From Reinekea blandensis MED297 (GTDB lineage Bacteria > Pseudomonadota > Gammaproteobacteria > Pseudomonadales > Natronospirillaceae), in assembly GCF_000153185.1 (NCBI RefSeq), contig NZ_CH724151.1, positions 263,154 through 327,153 of the forward strand: 64,000 nt of DNA, written 5' to 3'. Each line of letters begins with the position of its first letter. Position 1 is the first letter of the stretch. The position numbers and the translations under genes were made by a program. The notes beneath the pieces are model-generated. The model worked only from the letters and a program-made list of their open reading frames with translations. It did no database searches and was not told where the DNA came from. Below are positions 43,906 through 53,810 of this stretch, in pieces.

Positions 43906-46900
43906 CATGCCCATTCTGAATGCCGGAGAGCTGCCTTTGGCGGACACGCATCTGATTGAAGCAAGTGCCGGTACCGGTAAAACCTATAACATCGTCCGCA
44001 TTTATCTGCGCCTGCTGTTGGAAAAGGAACTCACTGTCGATCAGATTCTGGTGATGACCTTCACCAAAGCCGCCACAGCTGAAATCCGCAACCGCCTCAG
44101 CGCCTTTCTGCGTGAAGCGCTCCAGATCTGGGAGACGCAAAACTATCGCGATGACAAAGAGCGGGCGTTTTATGAAACGATCCGGCGTCGGGTCGACCCG
44201 GAAAAAGCCCGCTTGCAAATGCGCCAGGCGCTGTTGCAATTGGACGAAGCCGCCATCTACACCATCCACGGTTTTTGCAAGCGGGCACTGTCACAACAGG
44301 CATTTTTCAGCGGCTTGAGTTTTCACGCCAACATGGAGGCCGACAGTCAGGAGTTGATGTTGCAGGCGACTCAGGATTGGTATCGGCGCATTCAACAAGC
44401 CGATTGGTACGCCGACATCGACGAACGCTGGCCAACCCCAGAAGCCTTTATGGCGCATTGGTCTCGTGTCATCGGCAGCGACATACCACTCAATGCGCCA
44501 ACGGTTGAAAACCTCGATAGCCTGCTCGCGGAACACATCGATTCCTGGTCCGACGAACGCGAGACCTTTTTAAAGCTGAACAAACCTCGCAAAGCCGAGG
44601 TGATTGCGTTACGTGACTCACTGATTGAAGCACTGGATCGCGCCGCTGAAGGTCAACCGCTTCAGGCTCTGGATCCGGATGTCGAAAGTAAGTTTTTCAA
44701 TACTAAAGCCAAGCAGGCGGGCTTATCCGTCTGTCGACGTTTGGTACATCTGACGCTGACCAATGAGAAGGCCCGCAAACTGAATCTGGCACTCGACGGG
44801 GTGCGGTTTATTCGTGAGCAGCTCAACGCCAGCAAGGCGCGTCAGGATCAGCTGGACTTTAACGACCTGATCATTCAACTGCGCCGCGCGCTCGACGGAC
44901 CTCACGCCGTTGAGTTACAAAAAGCACTGCTCGATCAGTTTCCTGCGGCCCTGGTTGATGAATTTCAGGACACCGATCCCGACCAGTATCAGATTCTCAA
45001 CCGCATTTATCATCGCCAGCACGGCCCTCATTTCCTGTGCATGATCGGTGACCCGAAACAGGCTATTTACGCGTTTCGCGGCGGTGACGTCTTTGCCTAC
45101 CTCAGTGCACGCGAACAGGCAACTCAACAATGGACGATGGACACTAACTACCGGTCATCACCGTCGGTTATCGACGGTTATAACCGCACCTTTTTACAAT
45201 CGGACGCACCCGTAAACCCGGAAGCCTTCGGTTTTGGTATTGAATACCATCGCATTCTCGCCGCCGACGATCGAAAAGATCCGATCTTCAGTGATGATCG
45301 CAGTGGTGTGCAGTGGGTACACCTCAGTCCGGCTGATGAGTCGGTCAATACCGTGAAAAAAGAGTTCCAGCAAAGCATTGCTGACTGGTGCGTTCAGGAA
45401 ATTGCGCACCTACTGAATGACGTCACCAAAGACGAGCGGTCCATCACGGCCGGAGATATCGCTTTGCTGGTTCGGTCTTATGGCGAAGCTCAATTACTGC
45501 AGGACACTCTGCGCCGGGCAAACCTGCCTTCGGTGTACCTCAGCGCCCGACAGAATGTGTTTCAGACCAGCGAAGCACGTGACCTGTACCAGTTGCTGAA
45601 TGGGATATGGCAGGCGGATAACGATCGGTTGTTTTTGGCGGCTCTGGCCGGCTCCTGGATCGGGCTTAACCTGATCGAACTCGATCAACTGCAACACGAC
45701 GAACGCCTGTGGGCTCAATGGCAAACCCGGTTTGTCCAGTGGCGCGAAGACTGGACTCAGCGAGGTCTGATGAGCGTGTTACTGGAAATTTTGCAAAGTC
45801 ATCACCGGCCGCAACGTGATGCTACCGAGCGCTCGCTGACCAACCGCTTGCATCTGGCCGAACGTCTGCAACTGGAGAGCAATCAGCACCGGTTGCCGGA
45901 TGCCTTATTGCATTGGTTTGCACGCGCTTTGGACGAAGACACCGGTGAAGAAGACAATCAGCTTCGCCTGGAAAGCGACGACGCACTCATCAAGATCATC
46001 ACCATGCATGGCGCCAAGGGTCTGGAGTACCCGATCGTGTTCATTCCCTTCGCCAGTTACTATTCCGCGAGTCGCCAGTCGCCGGCGTTCTACCATTTTC
46101 ATGATCGTGAGACCTTTGCCAGCCAATGGGTTTATCTGAGCAACGATGAGCAAAAACAACTGACGCAGGAAGAAGATGAAGCCGAACGCATTCGGCTGTT
46201 GTACGTGGCGATGACCCGGCCGATTGATCGTCTCTATTGCTGCCTGGCTCCGTTCACGGGGTTTGCGCAATCGCCTTTGGGCCTGACACTGAAACAAGCG
46301 TCCTTTGAGTTGAGCGACATCTCTGCAAAAGTCTGCAGTGGGCAGGCGGCGACACTCATGTCCGTCAATGAGCGCGATATTCAAACGGTCACGATGACGA
46401 CACCGGAGTCTCCAGATACTTCAATCGCCGCCGAGTTTCACGGTCACATCGAACGCGACTGGTGGCTCAGCTCATTCTCCGCTCTGACCCGACACGTCGG
46501 TCACAGCAGTCACAGCACGCCCGATCGCGACGAACTGGATGGCCTGGGGTCAACTGAGACATCCACCGAACTGCGCTTCCGCCTGGCCAAGGGGGCCGAA
46601 GCTGGTAACCTCCTGCACGACACTCTGGAGCACTGCGATTTCACCAACCCCGACTATCCCACCTTGCTGGAGCAGGCGAGAAAACGCTACAGCATTCTGG
46701 CGAAGAGTTTCACCGATGACGAGTTCAGACAGTGGATCGATGAGCTGTTGCACGCCCCCATCGATGGTTTCCGGCTCTGCGACTTGCCCAAACAAAAAAC
46801 TTTACGCGAAGCCGAGTTTTACTTTCCGATGGAAGACACGCCCATCGACAAACTGTCGGCCATTATCGCTCAGCGCCGCGGGGAAACCTTTCAATTACCG

Positions 46901-47281
46901 GATCGCCACCGGCTCAAGGGCATGATGCATGGTTTTATCGATCTGATTTTTGAATGGCAGGGGCGCTATTATGTCGCCGACTATAAATCGACGCATCTGG
47001 GGCACCAGTTGACGCACTATCAACCCCCATCCATCCGCCACAGCATTCTGAGCAGTCATTACGATGTTCAATACGCCATTTACGCCGTGGCGCTGCACCG
47101 TTATCTGGCTGGGCGGGTGCCCGGGTACAATCCGAAACAACATTTCGGTGGCGTCTACTATTTTTATTTACGCGGTATGCATCCGGACAGCACCACAGGA
47201 ATCTATCACGACCCTATCGGCATTCAGGATCTGCAAGCTCTGGATGCGGTATTCCGCGCGGAGGTTCCGGCTCATGACTGA
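43898..47281 (+). CDS. recB: exodeoxyribonuclease V subunit beta (RecB)
   Basis: 3'-5' helicase and nuclease subunit of RecBCD, 1127 residues. The ATG at 43898 (MSDMPILNAGELPLADTHLIEASAGTGKTY) overlaps recC by 8 bases and has GGAGG about 9 bases upstream; earlier in-frame ATGs lack this. SF1 motifs are ASAGTGKT (Walker A, about 22-29), ALVDEFQDTDPDQYQIL (Walker B, about 351-367), MIGDPKQAIYAFRGGD, ITMHGAKGLEYPIVFIPF and RLLYVAMTRP. The C-terminal nuclease carries GFIDLIFEWQGRYYVADYKST (about 1012-1032), with the catalytic Asp and D-Y-K triad intact, so it should be active. It overlaps recD by 8 bases. Confidence 0.96.
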   Translation: MSDMPILNAGELPLADTHLIEASAGTGKTYNIVRIYLRLLLEKELTVDQILVMTFTKAATAEIRNRLSAFLREALQIWETQNYRDDKERAFYETIRRRVDPEKARLQMRQALLQLDEAAIYTIHGFCKRALSQQAFFSGLSFHANMEADSQELMLQATQDWYRRIQQADWYADIDERWPTPEAFMAHWSRVIGSDIPLNAPTVENLDSLLAEHIDSWSDERETFLKLNKPRKAEVIALRDSLIEALDRAAEGQPLQALDPDVESKFFNTKAKQAGLSVCRRLVHLTLTNEKARKLNLALDGVRFIREQLNASKARQDQLDFNDLIIQLRRALDGPHAVELQKALLDQFPAALVDEFQDTDPDQYQILNRIYHRQHGPHFLCMIGDPKQAIYAFRGGDVFAYLSAREQATQQWTMDTNYRSSPSVIDGYNRTFLQSDAPVNPEAFGFGIEYHRILAADDRKDPIFSDDRSGVQWVHLSPADESVNTVKKEFQQSIADWCVQEIAHLLNDVTKDERSITAGDIALLVRSYGEAQLLQDTLRRANLPSVYLSARQNVFQTSEARDLYQLLNGIWQADNDRLFLAALAGSWIGLNLIELDQLQHDERLWAQWQTRFVQWREDWTQRGLMSVLLEILQSHHRPQRDATERSLTNRLHLAERLQLESNQHRLPDALLHWFARALDEDTGEEDNQLRLESDDALIKIITMHGAKGLEYPIVFIPFASYYSASRQSPAFYHFHDRETFASQWVYLSNDEQKQLTQEEDEAERIRLLYVAMTRPIDRLYCCLAPFTGFAQSPLGLTLKQASFELSDISAKVCSGQAATLMSVNERDIQTVTMTTPESPDTSIAAEFHGHIERDWWLSSFSALTRHVGHSSHSTPDRDELDGLGSTETSTELRFRLAKGAEAGNLLHDTLEHCDFTNPDYPTLLEQARKRYSILAKSFTDDEFRQWIDELLHAPIDGFRLCDLPKQKTLREAEFYFPMEDTPIDKLSAIIAQRRGETFQLPDRHRLKGMMHGFIDLIFEWQGRYYVADYKSTHLGHQLTHYQPPSIRHSILSSHYDVQYAIYAVALHRYLAGRVPGYNPKQHFGGVYYFYLRGMHPDSTTGIYHDPIGIQDLQALDAVFRAEVPAHD

Positions 47282-49025
47282 TCTGCAAGCACCCTTTCAT
47301 CCGCTCGACAGCGCTCTGGCCGATCGCATCTGCCAATGGCATCACAGCGACGATGAACTCTTGTGGCACACCGCAGCCTTGACCAGTTTTGCATTGCAAC
47401 AGGGCCATACCTGCCTGTGGCCGGAGCAAGCCCTCACCGAAGCACCCTACTCAACCTATGCCGAGCTGGGTGGTATTGCCCTGCCGTCCGCCGAGACCTG
47501 GTTGGCGCATCTGGCAGCATTCGATCTGACACCCGATTCAGAATCGCCACTCATTCTTGAAAACGAGCGTCTGTACCTGCGCCGCTACTGGCAATTTGAA
47601 ACCGAAATTGCCCGGTTCCTAAAGCGCAGCACAACAGGTGCACTGCCATTGACCGAGGCTCAGGTCCGCGATGTGCGCAATAAACTCGATCAGTACTTTC
47701 CTCTCGAGGATAACCGTTTCAACTGGCAGCGGTGTGCGGCGGTGAACTGCCTGCTGGATCCGACGCACGTCATCATCGGCGGGCCCGGTACCGGAAAAAC
47801 CTACACCGTCACACGCATTCTCGCGCTGCTGAGTGCGGTCAGTGACACGCCGCCGATCATTCGACTCGCAGCGCCCACCGGCAAAGCCGCGGGTCGTTTG
47901 GCGGAAGCAATCAACGACGCCAAACGCGAGTTGAATCTGGACCTGATAGACGCCGGTGCCATTCCGGACAGTGCACAAACACTGCACCGTCTACTGGGCG
48001 TGATTCCGAACCAACTGCAGTTCCGACACCATCAGGAGCACCCGATTGAGGCCGACATTCTGCTCATCGATGAAGTCTCCATGGTCGATCTGCCGATGAT
48101 GGCCCGACTGACCCGCGCCATTGCTCCGCATACCCGGGTAATCCTACTCGGCGACGCCGATCAATTACCTTCTGTGGCCGCGGGTAGCGTGCTCGCTGAC
48201 ATGGTCGATAAACCCCACACCGGCTACAGTCAGGCACGCGTCAGTCAGCTGGCCAACCTGGATCCTAAGCAAACACTGAACAGCCAACCCAATGCCCGTG
48301 ACTTTGTCACTGAACTGAAGTACAGCCGCCGGTTTTCAGACACGTCAGGCATTGGGCAACTCGCGAAATCCGTCATTGCCGGTGATGCCAGCCAGACCGT
48401 TCGCGTTTTCAGTCAGTATGAGGACGTTCAATGGGTACGCGATATCGATCCGTCGCGTCTGATCCATCAGTGGGTCGACCAACACTATGCGCTGATAGCG
48501 CAACAGGAAGATCTGGTCAAAGCCTTCGCTCAGCTTAAAACCTTTCGTGCCTTGTGTGCGACCCGCGAAGGTGATCAGGGCACCGTTCACATCAATGAGC
48601 GCATCGTTTCACTCCTGAACCGACAACGCCAGACCTTTTTCCATGGCCAACCGATCATGGTGACGCAAAACCATTATGGCCTGAAACTGTTCAATGGAGA
48701 CATCGGACTGGTCTGGCCCGATGAACACGGCCAGTTACTGGCTTGGTTTGAACAGGAAGACGGGCATCGACCTGTGGCGCTGGGTCGCTTACCGGGTGTG
48801 GAAACGGTTTATGCTATGACCATTCACAAAACCCAAGGCTCGGAGTTCAACCATGTTGCACTCGTTCTGCCGGACCGGGAACACGCCCTGATCACCCGGG
48901 AGTTATTGTACACCGGCATTACCCGGGCAAAAGAGCGATGCGATGTGTTCAGCCCATCCGAAACCTGGAACCGTGGTGTCGACCGGGCCGTTACCCGCTG
49001 GGCCGGGCTGGGACTGAAACTCTGA
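47274..49025 (+). CDS. recD: exodeoxyribonuclease V subunit alpha (RecD)
   Basis: 5'-3' SF1B helicase subunit of RecBCD, 583 residues. The ATG at 47274 overlaps the recB stop by 8 bases and has a GGAGG site upstream; the frame is open much earlier but inside recB. Motifs are HVIIGGPGTGKTYTVTRILALL (Walker A, about 166-186), RLAAPTGKAAGRLAEAI (Ia), ILLIDEVSMVDLPMMARL (II), VILLGDADQLPSVAAGSVLADM (III) and TIHKTQGSEFNHVALVLP with LLYTGITRAKERCDVF (V and VI). Length is close to the E. coli protein (608). Last gene of the recCBD operon. Confidence 0.96.
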   Translation: MTDLQAPFHPLDSALADRICQWHHSDDELLWHTAALTSFALQQGHTCLWPEQALTEAPYSTYAELGGIALPSAETWLAHLAAFDLTPDSESPLILENERLYLRRYWQFETEIARFLKRSTTGALPLTEAQVRDVRNKLDQYFPLEDNRFNWQRCAAVNCLLDPTHVIIGGPGTGKTYTVTRILALLSAVSDTPPIIRLAAPTGKAAGRLAEAINDAKRELNLDLIDAGAIPDSAQTLHRLLGVIPNQLQFRHHQEHPIEADILLIDEVSMVDLPMMARLTRAIAPHTRVILLGDADQLPSVAAGSVLADMVDKPHTGYSQARVSQLANLDPKQTLNSQPNARDFVTELKYSRRFSDTSGIGQLAKSVIAGDASQTVRVFSQYEDVQWVRDIDPSRLIHQWVDQHYALIAQQEDLVKAFAQLKTFRALCATREGDQGTVHINERIVSLLNRQRQTFFHGQPIMVTQNHYGLKLFNGDIGLVWPDEHGQLLAWFEQEDGHRPVALGRLPGVETVYAMTIHKTQGSEFNHVALVLPDREHALITRELLYTGITRAKERCDVFSPSETWNRGVDRAVTRWAGLGLKL

Positions 49026-49089
49026 CGGACCGGCTATTGGCGGTCTATGTTATAGTCCTGTCACTGTTAACAGAGTGGATCATGCACTG

Positions 49090-49977
49090 ATGTCCTATGC
49101 CGTCCTGTTTAACCGACTGTCCGGCCGTCGATCGGATCGTTGGAACCAACATCTGATTCATCGGTTGCAAACGTCCTTATCAGAGCCGGTCAGCGCCTAC
49201 GAAGTCGACGACGCCAAGACATTGAACCGGGCGTTAACCGAACTTCTGTCATCCGATGCGCACAGTCTGATCATTTCCGGTGGCGACGGCACGTTGAACC
49301 GCGTCGTCAATGCGCTCCTCTCGCATCCGCAACAACGCCCCTTGAACCTGGCTGTCATTCCAAACGGCACCGGAAATTCTTTTGCCCTCGATCTGAACAT
49401 TCATCAACTGGACGATGCGCTGCGAGCTATTGAAGAAGGAACAACGGTGTCGGTTGATGTGGGTGAAATCCGACACGGTGACCACCAGCGCTTTTTCATC
49501 AATAACTTTGGTATCGGACTGGTCTATGACATCACCGCACTGGCCTCACGCATGCGTGCAATCGGCGCCTTGAGTTATGTCATCGCGACGCTGGTCAAAC
49601 TCATCCGACTGCCAACCCTCAATGTCCAGATGACGGTTGATGGGATCAGGCAAACCAATAACCTATTGTTTCTGGACATTTGTAACTCCCGATACACCGG
49701 TGGCAACATGAACATGGCTCCGCAGGTGACGCTGGCGGATGGGCAGTTTCAGATGATCTGGGTTGCTCCGCTGCCTCGCCGGACGTTGTTGCGCACCTTT
49801 CCAAAATTGTTTAAAGGCACACACGTGAACGAATCCTTTGTTCATCAGCAGATGGTTCAACAGGTAACGCTCGAGGGCGATGCCAATATCCGCTGCATTC
49901 TCGACGGCGATCTCGATGTTGGACTGCCGTTGACCATTGCCATGACCCAACGTCGTCTGACGTTTTATACACTGTAG
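49090..49977 (+). CDS. diacylglycerol/lipid kinase family protein (YegS/DagK-like)
   Basis: ATP-dependent lipid kinase of about 295 residues, peripheral to the inner membrane in related proteins. The catalytic motif SLIISGGDGTLNRVVNALL (about 60-78) is the DAGK G-G-D-G-T loop, followed by LAVIPNGTGNSFALDL (about 90-105) and the C-terminal beta-domain motif LFLDICNSRYTGGNMNMAPQVTLADGQF (about 193-220), where lipid kinases have the N-x-x-x-x-G-G-G-x-x-x-x-P pattern. The start is uncertain: ATG at 49090, or GTG at 49075 adding MDHAL. The lipid substrate cannot be assigned. It follows recD after a short gap but probably has its own promoter. Confidence 0.87.
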   Translation: MSYAVLFNRLSGRRSDRWNQHLIHRLQTSLSEPVSAYEVDDAKTLNRALTELLSSDAHSLIISGGDGTLNRVVNALLSHPQQRPLNLAVIPNGTGNSFALDLNIHQLDDALRAIEEGTTVSVDVGEIRHGDHQRFFINNFGIGLVYDITALASRMRAIGALSYVIATLVKLIRLPTLNVQMTVDGIRQTNNLLFLDICNSRYTGGNMNMAPQVTLADGQFQMIWVAPLPRRTLLRTFPKLFKGTHVNESFVHQQMVQQVTLEGDANIRCILDGDLDVGLPLTIAMTQRRLTFYTL

Positions 49978-50084
49978 GCGGGACGAAGGTTTCGCAACAG
50001 GACACCAACTGGCTTGATGCGCGCCTTGCGGTTATAGTCTGCCATCGCAACCACCCCTTACGATCGTCCAGAGGTTTCCGGTTT

Positions 50085-50483
50085 ATGACGTATCAGTTTA
50101 TTCATTCATTTCAAGTGCGTGACTACGAATGCGACCTGCAAGGTATTGTGAACAATGCGGTCTATCAGAACTATATGGAACATACGCGTCACGAGTTCCT
50201 GCTCAGCCGCGGTGTCGACTTTGCCGCTCTCTCGGCCGAAGGTGTCGACCTGGTGGTCGTACGCGCAGAAATTGACTATAAAAAACCGCTGCGACCGGGT
50301 GATCGTTTTTATGTTGGATTGAATGGCCGAATGAAAGATCGGGTCCGATTTGAATTTGAACAGGTGATTCATCTCGAATCCGATGACAGCGTCTGCACCT
50401 CTGCGCGTATCATTGGTACCGGCATGAATGCCAAAGGTCGCCCGGGCATCCCCAAAGACCTGGTAGCGAAACTGTTCAACTGA
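50085..50483 (+). CDS. acyl-CoA thioesterase, hotdog fold (4HBT family)
   Basis: A 132-residue cytosolic single-hotdog thioesterase. The signature is VRDYECDLQGIVNNAVYQNYMEHTRHEFL (about 9-37), the 4HBT motif with D-x-Q-G-x-V-N-N-x-x-Y, including the Asp that acts in catalysis in the family. LVVVRAEIDYKKPLRPGDRFYVGL (about 60-83) is the second conserved region. Likely substrates are medium- or long-chain acyl-CoAs, as for FadM/YbgC proteins. A standalone gene; the next gene converges on it. The specific substrate cannot be read from sequence. Confidence 0.88.
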   Translation: MTYQFIHSFQVRDYECDLQGIVNNAVYQNYMEHTRHEFLLSRGVDFAALSAEGVDLVVVRAEIDYKKPLRPGDRFYVGLNGRMKDRVRFEFEQVIHLESDDSVCTSARIIGTGMNAKGRPGIPKDLVAKLFN

Positions 50484-50492
50484 ACCAAAAAA

Positions 50493-51467
50493 TCAGGCAC
50501 TGGCAACGGTGTCCCGCCCCGACGCTTTCGCATCATACAAGGCCACATCGACACGGTTCAGCAGGGTTTTCTCTGAATCGTCTGCGTTACACTGCACAAC
50601 GCCAATGCTGCAACTGAACGTGATGACCGTGCCATCATAGGCAGAGACGGTTCGATCATCCCGGCATCGCTCACACAACCGTTCAGCGACCGTGATGGCC
50701 TCCGCCAGAGGCGTTTCCGGAAACAGAATCAAAAACTCCTCGCCACCCACGCGACCCACACTGTCGACTTCGCGCGTGGCCTGCTTTAAGTGATCCGCAA
50801 ACACGGTTAACACCTCATCACCAATCGGATGACCGTAGGTGTCGTTGATCGATTTGAAATAATCAAGATCACACATCATCAGCGAAAAGGGCTTACCATA
50901 ACGGCGCGCAAGCTGAAGCTGCCCTGTTAACCGCGCCATCACAGCACGGCGGTTCAGCAAATCGGTTAACTCATCCGTCACCGCCAGTTTTTCCAGCGCG
51001 ATGGTGCGCTCCGTCACCTTCCTTTCCAGCTGTTCGGTCAGATCAAGCAAGTCTTCTTTCGCTGTTTTCAACTGTCGGTTCATTTGCAGCATGGACTTAC
51101 GACTGGGCATAGAGATGGCTTTGGGTAACAAGGCTAAGGTCATGCAGGCAGTTGATATGGATACGATCCCGGTGAGTACTTTTGCGAGCCCCTCAATGAA
51201 GTAGTAGCCGTGCCAGATGTTGATCAGCGCGATCAGGTGGGTAAGTCCACATAAAAAAATGAATGCGGAAAACATCAGGAAAACCCAGTTAAACTCCAGA
51301 TCATCCCGTTTTTTTACCAGCAGGATCAGCGCTATCGGGATGGTGAAATAAGCAACCACGGTCAGAATATCACCGCCGATATGCATCAACAGTAAATCGG
51401 GGCGCCACAACAAGCATTGCCCATGGGGCATCAGATTGCCCTGAAAAAGCCGCTCCAGCCAAGACAT
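50493..51467 (-). CDS. diguanylate cyclase with ethylene-receptor-like membrane sensor
   Basis: Predicted c-di-GMP synthase, 324 residues from the ATG at 51467 (GAGGTGG just upstream; a GTG two codons earlier is possible). The N-terminal three-helix domain (about 25-118) matches the ethylene-binding domain of plant ETR1. D33, Y40, I70, C73 and H77 line up with ETR1 D25, Y32, I62, C65 and H69, always offset by 8, in GGDILTVVAYFTIPIALI and FIFLCGLTHL. C and H are the copper ligands there. A coiled linker (about 125-160) leads to a GGDEF domain with VGRVGGEEFLILFP (active GGEEF) and an intact inhibitory site R-E-V-D five residues before it. Ligand binding is inferred from alignment, not shown. 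Confidence 0.9.
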   Translation of the reverse strand: MSWLERLFQGNLMPHGQCLLWRPDLLLMHIGGDILTVVAYFTIPIALILLVKKRDDLEFNWVFLMFSAFIFLCGLTHLIALINIWHGYYFIEGLAKVLTGIVSISTACMTLALLPKAISMPSRKSMLQMNRQLKTAKEDLLDLTEQLERKVTERTIALEKLAVTDELTDLLNRRAVMARLTGQLQLARRYGKPFSLMMCDLDYFKSINDTYGHPIGDEVLTVFADHLKQATREVDSVGRVGGEEFLILFPETPLAEAITVAERLCERCRDDRTVSAYDGTVITFSCSIGVVQCNADDSEKTLLNRVDVALYDAKASGRDTVASA

Positions 51468-51524
51468 AACCACCTCACCCCAATCATGGGCTAAGCGTAG
51501 TTAAGCAAGCCAGATACGCAAAAC

Positions 51525-52772
51525 CTATTCGCGAGACCGTTCCTCATCCAACGAACATGCAAAGCTCAGCCCGGCATGATTTGAGAGGCGTTCCAGATAT
51601 CTATCACCGAGTAACGAAGCCGGTGTCCAGAAACCTCCGGGAGTGGAGGTGGGTAGGTCGGTTGCCAACAGCAAGGCCGCCTGCATCAGCATCTTTGACG
51701 TGGAGCCGTAACCCGGATCTTCATCCCCGGTGACGCTTACGCGGATTTTGCGCCCAGACGCCGTTTCACCATAATGATGGATCACATAAAACCCGTCTTT
51801 TTGCTCCTGTTCAGACGGTCCCTGACCGGGTTTCGGTAGCCACTTCTGCAGCAACCATCGGGTCGGTGCCAGAGCGGCGCCGACAGTGATCCCTTTCAGG
51901 CCGGCTGAAATCATTCTCGCCCGTTGTCGGCCTTTACGACCCTGCCCACCGATCATGCCTTCATTGTAGGTGAACTCAGCTTTGGGAAACTCCGGTACCA
52001 ATTGAGCGCTGCGCATCACCACCTTGGCATTGATCGCAGCCATGACAAAAGGAGCAACCCACCCGGACGAAATCCAGTCCGGCATCGCTTTCCCGATATA
52101 CCGCTGTCGCGTTACATAGGTTTCGGGGCATAGGGCATAAGGATTAAACAGGATTTTTTTAAGCGAAGGGTTGGCTTTCACTAACGCCACCACATTCATC
52201 AGGCTGGCAATGGTCCCCCCGGAAAAACTGCCGCGCATGGCCTTTACCCGCATGTCCACGGATACGCAGGGTTCACCGAATGCCTTCAAGCTCCGTTGTT
52301 GCAAAAAATACACACCCATATCGGATGGCACAGAATCAAACCCGCAGCAATGCACAATGCAGGCTCCGGATGCGCGTGCCTGATCCTCGTACGCGTTCAG
52401 CATACGATGATAAAACTGAGGCTCCCCGGTCAGATCACAGTAATGCGTGCCGTGTTTGGCGCACGCCGCCACCAGAGGATCACCGTAAAGATCGTAAGGG
52501 CCGACGGTGCTGATGACCACCCGCGTGGATTTAACCAAGCGCTGAACATCATCAGAGTCCAGGGCATCCACCACCAACATCTCAAAATCCAGTTCTGAGC
52601 ATACGGCCTTCAGTGAATCAACGAGCTGTTGCAACTTATCGGCAGAGCGACCCGCCACGGCAACCCGCTGTGTCAACGTCCCAGCGGCTTTTGCCTGTGC
52701 AAACCGTCTTGCGGTGATTTGTCCGACAAAGCTCGTGGCGCCCATCAGGACGATATCGTAGTGCACAGTCAT
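51525..52772 (-). CDS. saccharopine dehydrogenase-like / trans-acting enoyl reductase family oxidoreductase
   Basis: About 415 residues from the ATG at 52772 (MTVHYDIVLMGATSFVGQITARRFAQ); a TTG seven codons earlier is possible. The N-terminal Rossmann fold has G-A-T-S-F-V-G. RVVISTVGPYDLYGDPLVAACAKHGTHYCDLTGEPQF (about 82-118) and GACIVHCCGFDSVPSDMGVYFLQQ (about 133-156) are characteristic of the family containing mycobacterial trans-acting enoyl reductases and eukaryotic SCCPDH. It probably acts on lipids, perhaps at a membrane, and the substrate is unknown. It shares no operon with its neighbours. Confidence 0.85.
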   Translation of the reverse strand: MTVHYDIVLMGATSFVGQITARRFAQAKAAGTLTQRVAVAGRSADKLQQLVDSLKAVCSELDFEMLVVDALDSDDVQRLVKSTRVVISTVGPYDLYGDPLVAACAKHGTHYCDLTGEPQFYHRMLNAYEDQARASGACIVHCCGFDSVPSDMGVYFLQQRSLKAFGEPCVSVDMRVKAMRGSFSGGTIASLMNVVALVKANPSLKKILFNPYALCPETYVTRQRYIGKAMPDWISSGWVAPFVMAAINAKVVMRSAQLVPEFPKAEFTYNEGMIGGQGRKGRQRARMISAGLKGITVGAALAPTRWLLQKWLPKPGQGPSEQEQKDGFYVIHHYGETASGRKIRVSVTGDEDPGYGSTSKMLMQAALLLATDLPTSTPGGFWTPASLLGDRYLERLSNHAGLSFACSLDEERSRE

Positions 52773-53006
52773 AGCGGTATCCGGTTCCTTCAATGAACGT
52801 TCAAGGTAAAGGGCCTGTGTTGATCGGTCAACGGAGCGAACGCCTGATACCTGTCGATCCCCTTTACACTCTTGAGAACAGCATCACAAAATCAACGTGA
52901 CAGGATCTGCAATTAGGCAACATCAAAACAACAGTCATGTCTGGAAGCCGCATCTTGCCTTGCTGTACGGGCAGGGTCTGATTCAGACATCGACATGACT
53001 CCGTTC

Positions 53007-53022
53007 TGGCATCATTAGTGCA
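53007..53022 (+). promoter_or_regulatory. sigma-54-like promoter of the PEP-CTERM gene
   Basis: TGGCATCATTAGTGCA has GG at -24, GC at -12 and a seven-base gap between TGGC and GTGC (consensus TTGC, one mismatch). It is 50 bases upstream of the ATG at 53072. The second PEP-CTERM gene has the same arrangement. Confidence 0.55.
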
Positions 53023-53071
53023 ATGCAAGGATGACAACACACCCAAACTCAACATAAAAAGGATTGAAGTG

Positions 53072-53743
53072 ATGAGTTTCCGAATTTTTGCCTCCACCCT
53101 AATCGTCAGCCTTTGCGCCGGTGCACAAGCGAACCTGTTAAACAATGGGTCTTTTGAGACTCCAGATATCGATGACATCAATAATAACGGAGGCTCCAGC
53201 TGGGAAGTCTTCACATCGATTGACGGCTGGACCACTGAAAGCGGTACCGGCATCGAAATTCAGAAAAGTGGCACAGTCGTCAATGCCTACGATGGTGATC
53301 AGTACGTCGAGCTGGATTCGCACGACTTCACCGGGGAATCCGGCTCTACCAACAGCTTTATGGTACAGCAGCTGTTAGGGCTGAACGCGGGTGGGCTCTA
53401 TGAACTGTCATTCTGGTACCAGCCACGAACAAACAATGAAGATGACAATGGTATCGATGTGTACTGGTCATCAACAACCAGTGAGTTTGGCGCCAGCGTG
53501 CTGACCGCCGACGGGCAAAGCGGCTCTTTTGGCGGCTGGACGAACTTCAGCACCACATTGGTAGCGACAGCACAGGAAATGTACCTTGGCTTCCAGGCTT
53601 TCGGCACCGAAAACACCTTAGGCGGTTTTCTCGATGACGTCACCCTGACCGCTGTTGAGGTTCCCGAACCTGCCACACTGGGCCTTCTGGCTCTGGGTAT
53701 TTTCGGTATCGGCGCCTCTCGCCGATACGTCAAGCGAGCCTGA
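53072..53743 (+). CDS. PEP-CTERM sorting domain protein
   Basis: Exported protein of 223 residues from the ATG at 53072, with AAGGA about eight bases before it. A signal peptide (about 1-20, STLIVSLCAGAQA) leads to a beta-sandwich-like body NLLNNGSFETPDID...YVELDSHDF...GLYELSFWYQPR...FLDDVTLT, the pattern of carbohydrate-binding or DUF642-like surface domains. The C-terminus is VPEPATLGLLALGIFGIGASRRYVKRA: a PEP motif, a hydrophobic helix and an Arg-rich tail. That signal is cut by exosortase (EpsH/XrtA) in bacteria that make exopolysaccharide. The exosortase gene is not in the window. A sigma-54-like promoter lies upstream. Confidence 0.92.
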   Translation: MSFRIFASTLIVSLCAGAQANLLNNGSFETPDIDDINNNGGSSWEVFTSIDGWTTESGTGIEIQKSGTVVNAYDGDQYVELDSHDFTGESGSTNSFMVQQLLGLNAGGLYELSFWYQPRTNNEDDNGIDVYWSSTTSEFGASVLTADGQSGSFGGWTNFSTTLVATAQEMYLGFQAFGTENTLGGFLDDVTLTAVEVPEPATLGLLALGIFGIGASRRYVKRA

Positions 53744-53810
53744 ACACCTCGATTTCTTATAACCCGCTTTGCGGGCTGCGGGCTCAGTTTGTCGATAAAC
53801 CCCGCCGACA

